DNA of 64,000 bases from Clostridium beijerinckii HUN142. GTDB lineage: Bacteria; Bacillota; Clostridia; Clostridiales; Clostridiaceae. The notes beneath the pieces are model-generated. The model was not told where the DNA came from. It was given only the letters and a program-made list of their open reading frames with translations, and searched no databases. Both the position numbers and the translations under genes were made by a program. The stretch covers positions 5,876 to 69,875 of the forward strand of contig NZ_KK211337.1 in the NCBI RefSeq assembly GCF_000621745.1. The letters run 5' to 3'. This document shows positions 55,546 to 64,000 of the stretch, piece by piece (position 1 is the first letter of the stretch; each line of letters begins with the position of its first letter).

Positions 55546-55642
55546 CAGAGAAACGCTGATCCATATGTTTATCTGGGCACTTTATATATGGTGAGTTATT
55601 AGTGCAACCGGCTTTAATTTGTGTTAAGGTTGGTTGCTTTTT
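55546..55642 (+). promoter_or_regulatory. Attenuator-like leader RNA with terminator
   Basis: GCAACCGGCTTTAA (55604-55617) and TTAAGGTTGGTTGC (55624-55637) pair over 14 bp with G-U pairs, followed by TTTTTG: an intrinsic terminator 60 bases before the next gene's start and only about 60 nt after the promoter. Upstream, CCATAT (55561) and ATATGG (55586) form a hairpin, and GCAC in that hairpin (55577-55580) could instead pair with GTGC at the foot of the terminator (55602-55605). This is the layout of a transcription attenuator. No known riboswitch consensus was recognised. Confidence 0.6.
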
Positions 55643-55701
55643 GTGAATAATAAGGGGAAAAATTGTTCGTTTGGTGATAATGAGTTTTAGGGGGGAGTAG
55701 T

Positions 55702-56373
55702 ATGCAGCAGTTAGAATTTAACAGTGAGGAAGTTTTGTTTAAAGAACAACTAGAAACAGAAGACGTCAGAATAGGATATTGTTTTTTAAAGAGAACTATG
55801 GATGTGGTTTGTTCATCTATTGGACTTATAATTTTAAGCCCAATATTTTTAGTTGTGGCCATTTTAATCAGATTAGAATCTGAAGGAAACTCTATCTTTT
55901 CACAAGAGAGAGTCGGAAGAAATGGCAAAAAATTCAGGATGTATAAATTTAGATCTATGGTGGTCAATGCAGAAGAACTAAAGGACAAGCTAAGAGCTAA
56001 AAATGAAATGACTGGACCAATGTTTAAAATGAAAGAAGATCCAAGGGTAACTAAGGTAGGGAGATTCATAAGAAAAACAAGTATAGATGAACTGCCTCAA
56101 TTAGTTAATGTTTTAAAGGGTGAAATGAGTTTAGTTGGGCCGAGGCCATCACTGCCCAAAGAAGTAGTGAAATTTGAGGGCTGGATGATGGAAAGATTAA
56201 CTGTTAAGCCGGGTCTTACTTGTTATTGGCAGGTGTCTGGAAGAAGCGATATTGGATTTGAAGACTGGATGAGATTAGATGTTAAGTATGTTAGAGAGAG
56301 AAATACTCTAGTTGACATAAAGTTAGTTTTAAAAACATTTGGGGTGTTTTTTGGTGATGAACATGCAAGATAG
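55702..56373 (+). CDS. Undecaprenyl-phosphate sugar phosphotransferase (priming enzyme), cluster 2
   Basis: The 223-residue paralogue of the enzyme at 25018 shares MQQLEFNxEE at the N-terminus, the membrane hairpin, KFRSMVVNAEELK, GPMFKMKEDPRVTKVGRFIRK, SIDELPQLVNVLKGEMSLVGPRPSLP and PGLTCYWQVSGRSD. It primes repeat-unit synthesis for cluster 2. The start follows GGGGGGAG. The variable part lies in the first 35 residues. Confidence 0.92.
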   Translation: MQQLEFNSEEVLFKEQLETEDVRIGYCFLKRTMDVVCSSIGLIILSPIFLVVAILIRLESEGNSIFSQERVGRNGKKFRMYKFRSMVVNAEELKDKLRAKNEMTGPMFKMKEDPRVTKVGRFIRKTSIDELPQLVNVLKGEMSLVGPRPSLPKEVVKFEGWMMERLTVKPGLTCYWQVSGRSDIGFEDWMRLDVKYVRERNTLVDIKLVLKTFGVFFGDEHAR

Positions 56374-56383
56374 GGGAAGTAAT

Positions 56384-57733
56384 ATGAAAATAGTAGTAGC
56401 AGGGACAGGATATGTAGGATTGGTTACAGGAGCATGTCTTTCGGAAGTTGGGCACAGTGTGACTTGTGTAGATATTGATGAGACAAAGGTTGAAAAGATG
56501 AAACAAGGAATTTCACCTATATATGAGCCAGGATTAGATGAACTTTTAAAAAGAAACCATGATGAAGGAAGATTAGATTTCACAACAGATTACATCAATG
56601 CATATAAGGATGCTGATTTAGTATTTATAGGAGTCGGTACTCCAGAAAGAGAAGATGGTTCAGCTAACTTAGATTATGTGTTTAACGTTTGCAAGCAAAT
56701 AGCAGATAATGTAGAAAAAGATTGCTTAGTAGTAGTTAAATCAACAGTGCCAATAGGTACTAATGATAAGGTTGAGGTGTTTTTAAAAGAAAATGCGAAG
56801 AATAGTGTTCATGTGGAAGTGGCATCAAACCCAGAATTTTTAGCTCAAGGGACAGCAGTTGTAGATACGTTACATGCTAAAAGAATAGTAATTGGTGTTG
56901 AATCAAAAAAAGCAGAAAATATTTTAAGAGAAGTTTATGAAAGATATAATCAGCCAATAGTAGTGACAAATAGAAGAAGTGCAGAAATGATAAAGTATGC
57001 TTCAAATGATTTTCTGGCACTTAAGATTTCTTTTATGAACGAAATAGCTAACTTCTGTGAAATAGTTGGAGCGGATGTAGAAGATGTAGCTAAAGGAATG
57101 AGTTTTGATCCAAGAATAGGAGATAAATTCTTAAAAGCAGGAATAGGATATGGTGGCTCATGTTTTCCTAAAGATACAAAGGCACTTCATTGGTTAGCCA
57201 ATGACAATGGATACGAACTAAAAACAATAAAAGCTACAATTGAAGTGAACCAGAATCAGAAATATAAATTATTTAGAGCGGCAAAACAAAGATTTGGTTC
57301 TCTAAAAGGATTAAAAGTAGCAGTCTTAGGCTTGACATTTAAACCGGGAACTGATGATTTAAGAGAAGCTCCATCAATTCCTAATGTTAGAAGATTATTA
57401 GATGAAGGCGCAGAAATAGTGGCCTATGACCCAGTAGGAATTGATAATTTTAAGAAAGTTTATCCAAATCAAATAGAATACGTAAATACACCAGAAGAAA
57501 CATTAAAAGATGCAGATGTTGCATTTATATTTACAGAATGGGATGAAATAAAAGAAGTAGATTTAAATGTATATGTAGAGTTAATGAAGACTCCTGTTGT
57601 GTTTGATGGGAGAAATTGTTATGCAATAAATGAGGTAGAGAAATTTGGAGTAGAATACCATTCTGTTGGAAGACAAGCTATTTTAAATTTAGAAAGTGAT
57701 TTGAATGGAGAAGTTGCAACGACATTAGAGTAA
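56384..57733 (+). CDS. ugd: UDP-glucose 6-dehydrogenase, cluster 2
   Basis: The 449-residue near-copy of the enzyme at 25705 has GTGYVGLVTGACLSEVGH, NPEFLAQGTAV and GYGGSCFPKD with the catalytic Cys. Differences are scattered and conservative. AGGGGAAG supports the start at 56384, although the frame is open to 56339, inside the preceding gene. Two copies suggest that both polymers contain glucuronate or a sugar made from it. Confidence 0.95.
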   Translation: MKIVVAGTGYVGLVTGACLSEVGHSVTCVDIDETKVEKMKQGISPIYEPGLDELLKRNHDEGRLDFTTDYINAYKDADLVFIGVGTPEREDGSANLDYVFNVCKQIADNVEKDCLVVVKSTVPIGTNDKVEVFLKENAKNSVHVEVASNPEFLAQGTAVVDTLHAKRIVIGVESKKAENILREVYERYNQPIVVTNRRSAEMIKYASNDFLALKISFMNEIANFCEIVGADVEDVAKGMSFDPRIGDKFLKAGIGYGGSCFPKDTKALHWLANDNGYELKTIKATIEVNQNQKYKLFRAAKQRFGSLKGLKVAVLGLTFKPGTDDLREAPSIPNVRRLLDEGAEIVAYDPVGIDNFKKVYPNQIEYVNTPEETLKDADVAFIFTEWDEIKEVDLNVYVELMKTPVVFDGRNCYAINEVEKFGVEYHSVGRQAILNLESDLNGEVATTLE

Positions 57734-57752
57734 TATAAGGGGATTTTAAATA

Positions 57753-58910
57753 ATGAAACATGTATTTATCATAGGTTCAAAGGGTATACCAGCAAAATAT
57801 GGGGGATTTGAGACCTTCGTTGAAAAGTTGACAGAAGGACAAAAAATTAAAGAAATAAAGTATCATGTTTCCTGTTTATCAGATAATTCTAAGGAATTTG
57901 AACATAATGGAGCAAGATGTTTTAATGTAAAAGTGCCTAATATAGGTCCAGCAAAAGCAGTTTATTATGATATAGAGGCATTAAAAAAAAGTATTAATTA
58001 TATAAAAGCAAACAAAATAAGAAATTCGATAGTATATATTTTAGCTTGTAGAATAGGACCATTTGTCGGTCATTATAAAAAAGAATTAAAAAAATTAGGC
58101 GGAACTTTAATTGTTAACCCAGATGGACATGAGTGGAAAAGAGCAAAATGGAATAAAGCTATAAGACAATATTGGAAGATATCTGAGAAATGCATGGTTA
58201 AACATGCAGATTTATTAGTATGCGATTCAAAGAATATTGAAAAATATATAAAAGAGGATTATAAGCAATATAATCCTAAAACAACATTTATAGCTTATGG
58301 AGCAGATATGGAAAAATCAAAATTATCTGATGATGATTCTAATTTACTTGAATGGTACAAAGAAAAAAGTGTTACGAAGAAGGAATACTATTTAGTTGTT
58401 GGTAGATTTGTTCCTGAAAATAATTATGAAACTATGATAACTGAATTCATGAAATCAAGCACAAGTAAAGACTTTGTTTTAATAACCAATGTAGAGAAAA
58501 ATAAATTTTATGAAGAATTAAGAAAGAAAACAAGTTTCGATAAAGACGAAAGAATAAAGTTTGTTGGTACTGTTTATAATCAAGAATTATTAAAGAAGAT
58601 TAGAGAAAATGCATATGGATATTTACATGGGCATGAGGTTGGAGGAACCAATCCATCTCTTTTAGAAGCGCTAGCTACGACTGATTTGAATCTTTTATTG
58701 GATGTTGGATTTAATAGAGAAGTTGGGGAAGATGGAGCCTTATATTTCACGAAAGAAAGTGGGAATTTAGCAGTATTAATTAATAATTTGGAAACATATG
58801 ATGAAGTTGCCGCTACTGTTTATGGAAATAATGCGAAACAACGAATTAATAAAGAGTATACATGGAATAAAATAATTAATGATTATGAAAAGATTTTTGT
58901 GGTAGGCTGA
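57753..58910 (+). CDS. Cps2T-type glycosyltransferase, cluster 2
   Basis: The 385-residue paralogue of the enzyme at 27072 has the same MKHVFIIGSKGIPAKYGGFETFVEKLTEG start, VNPDGHEWKRAKWNK, VVGRFVPENNYETMI and GYLHGHEVGGTNPSLLEAL. It is 17 residues shorter, ending soon after YTWNKIINDYEKIF. This is the last gene that clearly corresponds in order to cluster 1; after it the two clusters differ. Confidence 0.82.
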   Translation: MKHVFIIGSKGIPAKYGGFETFVEKLTEGQKIKEIKYHVSCLSDNSKEFEHNGARCFNVKVPNIGPAKAVYYDIEALKKSINYIKANKIRNSIVYILACRIGPFVGHYKKELKKLGGTLIVNPDGHEWKRAKWNKAIRQYWKISEKCMVKHADLLVCDSKNIEKYIKEDYKQYNPKTTFIAYGADMEKSKLSDDDSNLLEWYKEKSVTKKEYYLVVGRFVPENNYETMITEFMKSSTSKDFVLITNVEKNKFYEELRKKTSFDKDERIKFVGTVYNQELLKKIRENAYGYLHGHEVGGTNPSLLEALATTDLNLLLDVGFNREVGEDGALYFTKESGNLAVLINNLETYDEVAATVYGNNAKQRINKEYTWNKIINDYEKIFVVG

Positions 58911-58989
58911 AAAATTAAAATTATATAAAATTATTTAGGTATCTGCATAGTTTTATATATGAACAAAATATTAATAAGGATGTTATTAT

Positions 58990-60141
58990 ATGAAGCGAAT
59001 ATTATATTTACATGCTGGAGCGGAATTATATGGAGCTGATATTGTTTTACTAGAATTACTAAAAAATATAGATAAGAGGAAATTTAAGCCATATGTTATA
59101 TTACCATGCGATGGACCATTAGTTGCAAAATTAAAAGAAAACGAGATTGAAGTTGATATTATACCATATCCGATATTAAGGAGAAAGTTTTTTACACCTA
59201 TTGGAGTATTGAGATACATTAATGATTATATAAAATATTCAAAAATAATATCTAAAATATCAATTGAGAAAAATATACAGATAGTTCATACAAATACAGC
59301 GGCAGTTTTAGAAGGCATATATATAAAGAGAAAATTAAAAATACAACAAATATGGCATATACATGAGATAATAGTTAATCCTAGAATTGTACACAAATTT
59401 TTAAGTTTTCTAATATCTAAGTATGGGAATTATGTAGTAACTGTTTCTAAGGCAGTAAAAGAACATTTAGAAAGTACAGGTTATTTTAAAAATGACATAA
59501 AAGTAATTTACAACGGAGTGGATAACAAAATTTTTAATCCTCGAAATGATAAGGAATATATAAAAGAAGAATTTAATATACCAGATGATAATATTATAGT
59601 TGGTATGATTGGCAGAGTAAATGCGTGGAAAGGCCAACCAGATTTTTTAGAAGCAATTGATTTTGTATTAAAGAGAAATAAGAATGTTTATGCAATGTTA
59701 GTTGGAGGTGTGTTTGAAGGAGAGGAATGGAGAGTTAAGGAAATAAAGAAAAAAATAAAATCTATGGAAAACTCAGATAGGATAATATTCAGCGATTATA
59801 GAAATGATAGTAAAAATATACATTCACTTTACGATGTATTTGTACTACCAAGTATCAATCCAGATCCACTACCAACAGTAGTTTTAGAGGCAATGGCAAC
59901 TGGAACGCCGATAGTAGGTTATAGGCATGGTGGCATATGTGAAATGGTAAAGGAAAATGATAATGGTTTATTGGCTGATGTGAGAAATACAAAAGATTTA
60001 GCGGATAAAATAAATATTCTAGTTGATGACGGGAAGTTGAGAAAGGATTTTGGGAAGAACTCATTAACTAGGCAAATGCAGATGTTTTCTTTAATTAGTT
60101 ATATAAAAAATTTTGAAGATATATATGAAGGAAAAGTGTGA
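58990..60141 (+). CDS. Family 4 glycosyltransferase
   Basis: The 383-residue GT-B enzyme has the N-terminal LHAGAELYGADIVLLELLKN and HTNTAAVLEG and the donor domain VGMIGRVNAWKGQPDFLEAI, VFVLPSINPDPLPTVVLEAMATGTPIVGYRHGGICEMV. This is the usual retaining GT4 pattern. It has no close counterpart in cluster 1. The ATG follows AAGGATG. Donor and acceptor are unknown. Confidence 0.87.
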   Translation: MKRILYLHAGAELYGADIVLLELLKNIDKRKFKPYVILPCDGPLVAKLKENEIEVDIIPYPILRRKFFTPIGVLRYINDYIKYSKIISKISIEKNIQIVHTNTAAVLEGIYIKRKLKIQQIWHIHEIIVNPRIVHKFLSFLISKYGNYVVTVSKAVKEHLESTGYFKNDIKVIYNGVDNKIFNPRNDKEYIKEEFNIPDDNIIVGMIGRVNAWKGQPDFLEAIDFVLKRNKNVYAMLVGGVFEGEEWRVKEIKKKIKSMENSDRIIFSDYRNDSKNIHSLYDVFVLPSINPDPLPTVVLEAMATGTPIVGYRHGGICEMVKENDNGLLADVRNTKDLADKINILVDDGKLRKDFGKNSLTRQMQMFSLISYIKNFEDIYEGKV

Positions 60142-60147
60142 ATTTAA

Positions 60148-61131
60148 ATGGAAAATATAGAATTGAGCATAATTATTCCCATATATAATGTAGAAAAGTA
60201 TTTAAGAAATTGTTTGGATAGTGTAATTAATCAAACATTAGATTCAATTGAAATTATTATGGTAAATGATGGTTCTACAGATAATAGTGGACGAATATGT
60301 GAGGAGTATAATAGAAAGTATGCTAATATTAGATTGATCTCTCAGCGGAACAAAGGATTAGGGGCAGCAAGAAATGAAGGGATAAGACATGCACGGGGGA
60401 GATATATAGGATTTGTAGATAGTGATGATTACATATTAAAGGATATGTATAAAGAAATGTTAAGTGTTGCTATGGGTGATGATTTAGATTTAATTATTTG
60501 TGCAGTTAAAATGTATTATGAAGAGAGTAAAAAGCAAAGAATTATAGAAAATATTATTAATGAAGAAAATATCATAGCAAGAAAAGAATTAATTAAACAT
60601 ATTCTTAGCAGAAAAATACAATGCTTTGCTTGGAATAAAATTTATAAACGAGAATTATTTGATGGTATTAAATATGAAGAAGGCGTGTATTACGAGGATA
60701 TGTTTACCATGTATAATATAGCGTTAAGGTGTAAGAAAGCTAAAGTAATTACAAAGCCGTTCTATATTTATAGGCAAAGAGAAAATAATATAACTAGTAA
60801 AGTGAGTTTGAAGCATATAAATGATTTCAATTTAGCAGTTGAAAAAGTAAGCAATAAATTTATAAATGGAGAGTTTTATGATAATAATTTATTAATGGCT
60901 TTTAATATTATTTCATTGAATACTAGTCTAGATTTATATATAAGGCAGAAGAATTTTACTAATAAAGAAATTTATAAAGATTATAAGGAAGTGTATAATG
61001 GATTCCAGAAATACAACTTGTTAGAAATAATAATTAATAAATATATACCATTTAAATATAAGAAAAATTACATTCTTTTTAAGATTGGTATTTTACCTGT
61101 TCTAAAAAAAATAGTAACAATATTAAAATAA
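60148..61131 (+). CDS. Family 2 glycosyltransferase
   Basis: The 327-residue enzyme begins with LSIIIPIYNVEKYLRNCLDSVINQTLDSIEIIMVNDGSTDNS, then GLGAARNEGIRHARGRYIGFVDSDDYI with the DxD-type site and YEDMFTMYNIALRCKKA. It is of the same general type as the gene at 36206. It starts six bases after the preceding gene. Confidence 0.87.
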   Translation: MENIELSIIIPIYNVEKYLRNCLDSVINQTLDSIEIIMVNDGSTDNSGRICEEYNRKYANIRLISQRNKGLGAARNEGIRHARGRYIGFVDSDDYILKDMYKEMLSVAMGDDLDLIICAVKMYYEESKKQRIIENIINEENIIARKELIKHILSRKIQCFAWNKIYKRELFDGIKYEEGVYYEDMFTMYNIALRCKKAKVITKPFYIYRQRENNITSKVSLKHINDFNLAVEKVSNKFINGEFYDNNLLMAFNIISLNTSLDLYIRQKNFTNKEIYKDYKEVYNGFQKYNLLEIIINKYIPFKYKKNYILFKIGILPVLKKIVTILK

Positions 61132-61146
61132 TAAGGAGTGTTTTTC

Positions 61147-62085
61147 ATGGTTAGTATAATTATACCAACTTATAATAGAGCAAAATGTATTTCTAGAGCG
61201 ATAGAAAGTGCAATACAACAAACATATAAGGATATTGAGATAATTGTTGTGGATGATAATTCTAGAGATGAAACTTCAAATATTGTAGAAACTTACACTA
61301 AAAACTACAGCAACATAAAATATATAAAACATAGTGTGAATAAGGGCGGATCAGCTGCAAGAAATACTGGAGTAAGAAATTCAAATGGAGACATAATTGC
61401 TTTTCTAGATAGTGATGATGAGTTAGCAAAAGATAAAATAGAGAAATGTATTAGGATATTTAATGAAAAAAAAGATGTAGCAATGATTTATACAGATGTT
61501 TATTTTATAAACGAGATAAATAAAAAAGAATATATAAAAGAAAGAGAGGATTGGGATAATAGTTATCTTAAGTTATTAAGAAACAATATTATTGGAGGAA
61601 CTTCTTCAATTGTAGTTACTAAAGAAGCTTTTTCTAAAATTAATGGATTTAATGAGAGTTTGCCAAGTTGTCAAGATTGGGACTTTTATATTAGATTGGC
61701 AAGAAATTATAGACCATATAGGTTAGCAGAACCGTTGACTAAATATTATATTCATCCAGAAAGCATTTCTGGAAATAAAAATAATGCAATTAATGGTCAC
61801 TTGTATATTATGGAAGAAGTTAAAAGTATACTTAGTGAAGATTTTAATAAAAAAATGATAAATAAAATTATAGCTGAACAATGCGTAACAATAGCACAAA
61901 TATATAGCAATTTTAATGATTTTGAAAATGCTAAAATATATTATAGTAATGCTTTAAGATTAGATTTAGCAAATAGAAAAGCAATAAAGAATTGTATATT
62001 AACGTTTCTAGGAAGCGATTTATTTATACGCGTAAAGAAATATTATTCTAAGAAAAAAAATTCACTTTTTCATAGCACTAATTAA
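61147..62085 (+). CDS. Family 2 glycosyltransferase
   Basis: The 312-residue enzyme starts MVSIIIPTYNRAKCISRAIESAIQQTYKDIEIIVVDDNSRDE and has KGGSAARNTGVRNSNGDIIAFLDSDDE and CQDWDFYIRLARNYRPYRLAEPL. It has the same architecture as the enzyme at 32854. AAGGAG at 61133 sets the ATG at 61147; a GTG at 61138 overlaps the site. The C-terminal 60 residues are TPR-like. Confidence 0.87.
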   Translation: MVSIIIPTYNRAKCISRAIESAIQQTYKDIEIIVVDDNSRDETSNIVETYTKNYSNIKYIKHSVNKGGSAARNTGVRNSNGDIIAFLDSDDELAKDKIEKCIRIFNEKKDVAMIYTDVYFINEINKKEYIKEREDWDNSYLKLLRNNIIGGTSSIVVTKEAFSKINGFNESLPSCQDWDFYIRLARNYRPYRLAEPLTKYYIHPESISGNKNNAINGHLYIMEEVKSILSEDFNKKMINKIIAEQCVTIAQIYSNFNDFENAKIYYSNALRLDLANRKAIKNCILTFLGSDLFIRVKKYYSKKKNSLFHSTN

Positions 62086-62127
62086 TATAATATGGAACAA
62101 AAATATATAAGGGAGTTTATAAGTATT

Positions 62128-62988
62128 ATGAAAATAGCTTATTGCATTATATGCCACAAGTATACAAAAATATTGAAACAAACTGTAGATTTATTATTTA
62201 ATAATAATGATATATATATACATGTAGACTTGAAAAGTAATATAAAAGAGTTTTTTGCAATAAAAGATAAGGTTACATTTATAGACGAGAGAATAGATGT
62301 AAAATGGGGGAGTTTTAGTCAAGTAGAGGCAACAATTAATTTGTTAGAAAATACAAAACATAAAAGATATGATTATATATTTTTATTATCGGGAGATTGT
62401 TTACCATTAAGAAGTGATAGCAAAATAAAAGAAACATTAACCAACAATAAGAATAAAGAATATGTAGCACTAGATATACATTTTTCCCAAGAAGAAATTA
62501 ATAAAAGAGTAAAAAAATTATATAGTAATGTATATTATAGCAAAAATAATAACTTTATAAATCGTATTATAAAAAAGATTATATATAAGTATTTACCTGA
62601 AAATGAACTATTAGATAGGCTTCCTAAGCTTTATAAAGGTACTAATTGGTTTGGAATAACTGAAGAGCTAAGGAATTACATATTAGAATATATTGATGTA
62701 AATAAATGGTATATTGATGCCTTTAAACAATCATTTTGTTGTGATGAGGTATTCTTTCATACAATTATATTTAATTCTAAATATAAAGAGAATATATATC
62801 AAGCAAATGATAAATCCAATATTTGTTTTCAAGCACTTAGATATATTGATTGGAAAACGGGCCCAGATTATCCAAGGACTTTAGACGAAACTGACTTTAA
62901 AAAAATGAAAGAGTCTGAGTGTCTATTCGCAAGAAAATTTAATAATAAATTGGATATTAATTACTACATAAATGAATTTATATTATAA
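62128..62988 (+). CDS. Core-2/I-branching-type glycosyltransferase (GT14)
   Basis: The 286-residue enzyme starts MKIAYCIICHKYTKILKQTVDLL and has IYIHVDLKSN, VKWGSFSQVEATINLLEN, YIFLLSGDCLPLRS and GTNWFGITEELRNYI, with CDEVFFHTIIFNS. This is the pattern of bacterial beta-1,6-N-acetylglucosaminyl- or xylosyltransferases of family 14. It suggests a branched polymer. An upstream ATG at 62092 lacks a ribosome-binding site; AAGGGAG precedes 62128 at a rather long distance (12 bases). Confidence 0.83.
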   Translation: MKIAYCIICHKYTKILKQTVDLLFNNNDIYIHVDLKSNIKEFFAIKDKVTFIDERIDVKWGSFSQVEATINLLENTKHKRYDYIFLLSGDCLPLRSDSKIKETLTNNKNKEYVALDIHFSQEEINKRVKKLYSNVYYSKNNNFINRIIKKIIYKYLPENELLDRLPKLYKGTNWFGITEELRNYILEYIDVNKWYIDAFKQSFCCDEVFFHTIIFNSKYKENIYQANDKSNICFQALRYIDWKTGPDYPRTLDETDFKKMKESECLFARKFNNKLDINYYINEFIL

Positions 62989-63288
62989 AAATATTTGACT
63001 ATAGATTTAAAAACAAGAAATATAAATTATTATATTAATAAATTAAACAATGCTGAAGATGAAAGAATTGCTTTTAAGTGAATGTGCATATTATAAGCTC
63101 AAATCAGCTGAATTTTAATGCCATGTTTTGAAAAGAATATTCAAGGTAATTTATATGGAGAAGTATGGTTAATTTTATTTTTACGAAATGTAACATATGA
63201 AAAGTGTTTAGCAAATTAATGGTGAATGATAACTTAAATTATTTAATAATAATTTAAAAATAAAATAATGTAATACATAGGAGAGAAT
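62989..63288. other. Intergenic region without recognised features
   Basis: About 300 bases, very AT-rich. No ORF, terminator or convincing promoter pair was found. AGGAGAG at its end is the ribosome-binding site for the next gene. Confidence 0.4.
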
Positions 63289-64000
63289 ATGAACATTTGT
63301 TTTCTAACATCTACTATTTTTGATTTGGGTGGAGTCCAAAGGGTTGTATCTGTCATAGCTAGCGAGTTAGTTAATGAACACAATATCACCATATTATGTA
63401 CTAATGGTGATTATATGATAAATAGAGAATTATATAATTTAAATAAAGAAGTAAAAGTTATAGTGAAAGATGATATATTTAAGAAAAAGCTATGGACTAA
63501 AATATATTCAAGATTATTAAGGATGTTAAATAGTAAAATAGGATTTTTAGATAATGAGAAATGTGCTGGATTCTTAATAGGGGCATATTATCCGATTGAG
63601 ATTCAGAATAGGTTTATAAACTATTGCAATGCAAAAGATTATGATGTAATAGTGGGAATTGGTGGTGACTATAGTTTACTTCTTAGTATTATTGGAGATA
63701 AATTAAAAGCAAAAACTATTGCATGGCAACACAATTCATACGATGCATATTTTAATACACCTCATAGATATAACTGGAAACAAGATAAATTTTTTAAAAA
63801 GTTTGTAAAAAATTTGGACAAATATATAGTGTTAACTAATGAAGATAAATACCTTATAGATAAAAATTTTAATATAGATAGTGAAAGGATATACAATCCT
63901 TGCAGTTTTACATCTTATAAAAAATCAAATTGCAAGGAAAAAAATATCGTATTTGTGGGAAGATTAGCTGAAGAGCAAAAAGGGTTAGATTTACTTATAA
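63289..64000 (+). CDS. Family 4 glycosyltransferase (3' end outside window)
   Basis: The first 237 residues are visible: MNICFLTSTIFDLGGVQRVVSVIASELV, AKTIAWQHNSYDAYF, LTNEDKYLID, NPCSFTSYKKSNCKEKNIVFVGRLAEEQKGLDLLI. It aligns along its whole visible length with the GT4 enzyme at 33733 in cluster 1, so it is a diverged paralogue. The catalytic E-x7-E part lies beyond the window. AGGAGAG precedes the ATG. Confidence 0.88.
   Translation, partial: MNICFLTSTIFDLGGVQRVVSVIASELVNEHNITILCTNGDYMINRELYNLNKEVKVIVKDDIFKKKLWTKIYSRLLRMLNSKIGFLDNEKCAGFLIGAYYPIEIQNRFINYCNAKDYDVIVGIGGDYSLLLSIIGDKLKAKTIAWQHNSYDAYFNTPHRYNWKQDKFFKKFVKNLDKYIVLTNEDKYLIDKNFNIDSERIYNPCSFTSYKKSNCKEKNIVFVGRLAEEQKGLDLLI

Noticed and set aside
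55546-55642. c-di-GMP or other known riboswitch before the priming transferase
   Set aside because: None of the conserved cores of the classes I know (GEMM-I/II, ydaO, preQ1, purine, T-box) is present; only an unknown attenuator-like leader can be claimed.
1-64000. tRNA, rRNA, CRISPR arrays, prophage or a full insertion sequence
   Set aside because: None was recognised on reading both strands; no transposase, integrase, cas or phage structural gene is present in the window.

Overview
The window is AT-rich, low-GC Gram-positive DNA. Strong AGGAGG ribosome-binding sites, the order of the fatty-acid genes, the Clostridium-type gene families and the AT-rich codon use all suggest a Clostridium, probably close to the solventogenic C. 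beijerinckii group. The genus is an inference; no rRNA or tRNA gene is present to settle it.

Layout. 1-5322: surface and accessory genes. These are the 3' part of a cell-wall-binding Ig-repeat protein, a truncated nucleotidyltransferase next to a MITE-like hairpin element, a TPR protein, a secreted protein of unknown function and a GerMN-like lipoprotein. 5446-15974: the type II fatty-acid synthesis operon (fabT-like marR, fabH, fabK, fabD, fabG, fabF, accB, fabZ, accC, accD, accA), with a FabT-type palindrome on its promoter and a terminator at its end; acpP is absent. 16064-19989: a HutP-family gene, a candidate structured small RNA and a three-gene ABC importer. 20168-42184: exopolysaccharide (EPS) cluster 1, with chain-length regulator, tyrosine kinase, a large LuxR/MalT-type regulator, priming transferase, UDP-glucose dehydrogenase, rmlA-C-D-B, glycosyltransferases, polymerase, flippase, acyltransferases, a secreted glycosidase and galU. 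It should make a polymer containing rhamnose and glucuronate. 42361-52122: a paeninodin-type lasso-peptide cluster (nucleotidyltransferase, B1, B2, HPr-kinase-like tail kinase, macrolactam synthetase, two precursor genes, a tandem subtilase and an oppositely oriented ABC exporter). 52662-64000: EPS cluster 2, a paralogous copy of the core of cluster 1 with its own phosphatase and different glycosyltransferases, running off the window end.

How the parts work together. Three promoters in EPS cluster 1 share one architecture: a CTACC-N7-GGTAG palindrome abutting a GTTACA -35 box, then 17 bp, then a TATACT/TATAAA -10 box. One lies in front of the chain-length/kinase genes, one in front of the regulator itself and one in front of the priming transferase. 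This suggests that the regulator activates the cluster and its own gene. Cluster 2 lacks this site and has an attenuator-like leader instead, so the two clusters appear to be wired differently.

The most unusual part is the lasso locus. Its two precursors have near-identical tails ending in Ser (fitting the tail kinase) but different ring sequences. Both place the conserved leader Thr one residue further than usual from the Gly that would close a nine-residue ring on Asp. The second precursor has an ATT in place of the start codon, and a MITE-like element lies between the two. A neighbouring subtilase carries one intact catalytic domain and one that has lost its catalytic residues. Coordinates and motifs were read directly from the sequence; homology statements come from motif recognition without database searches.
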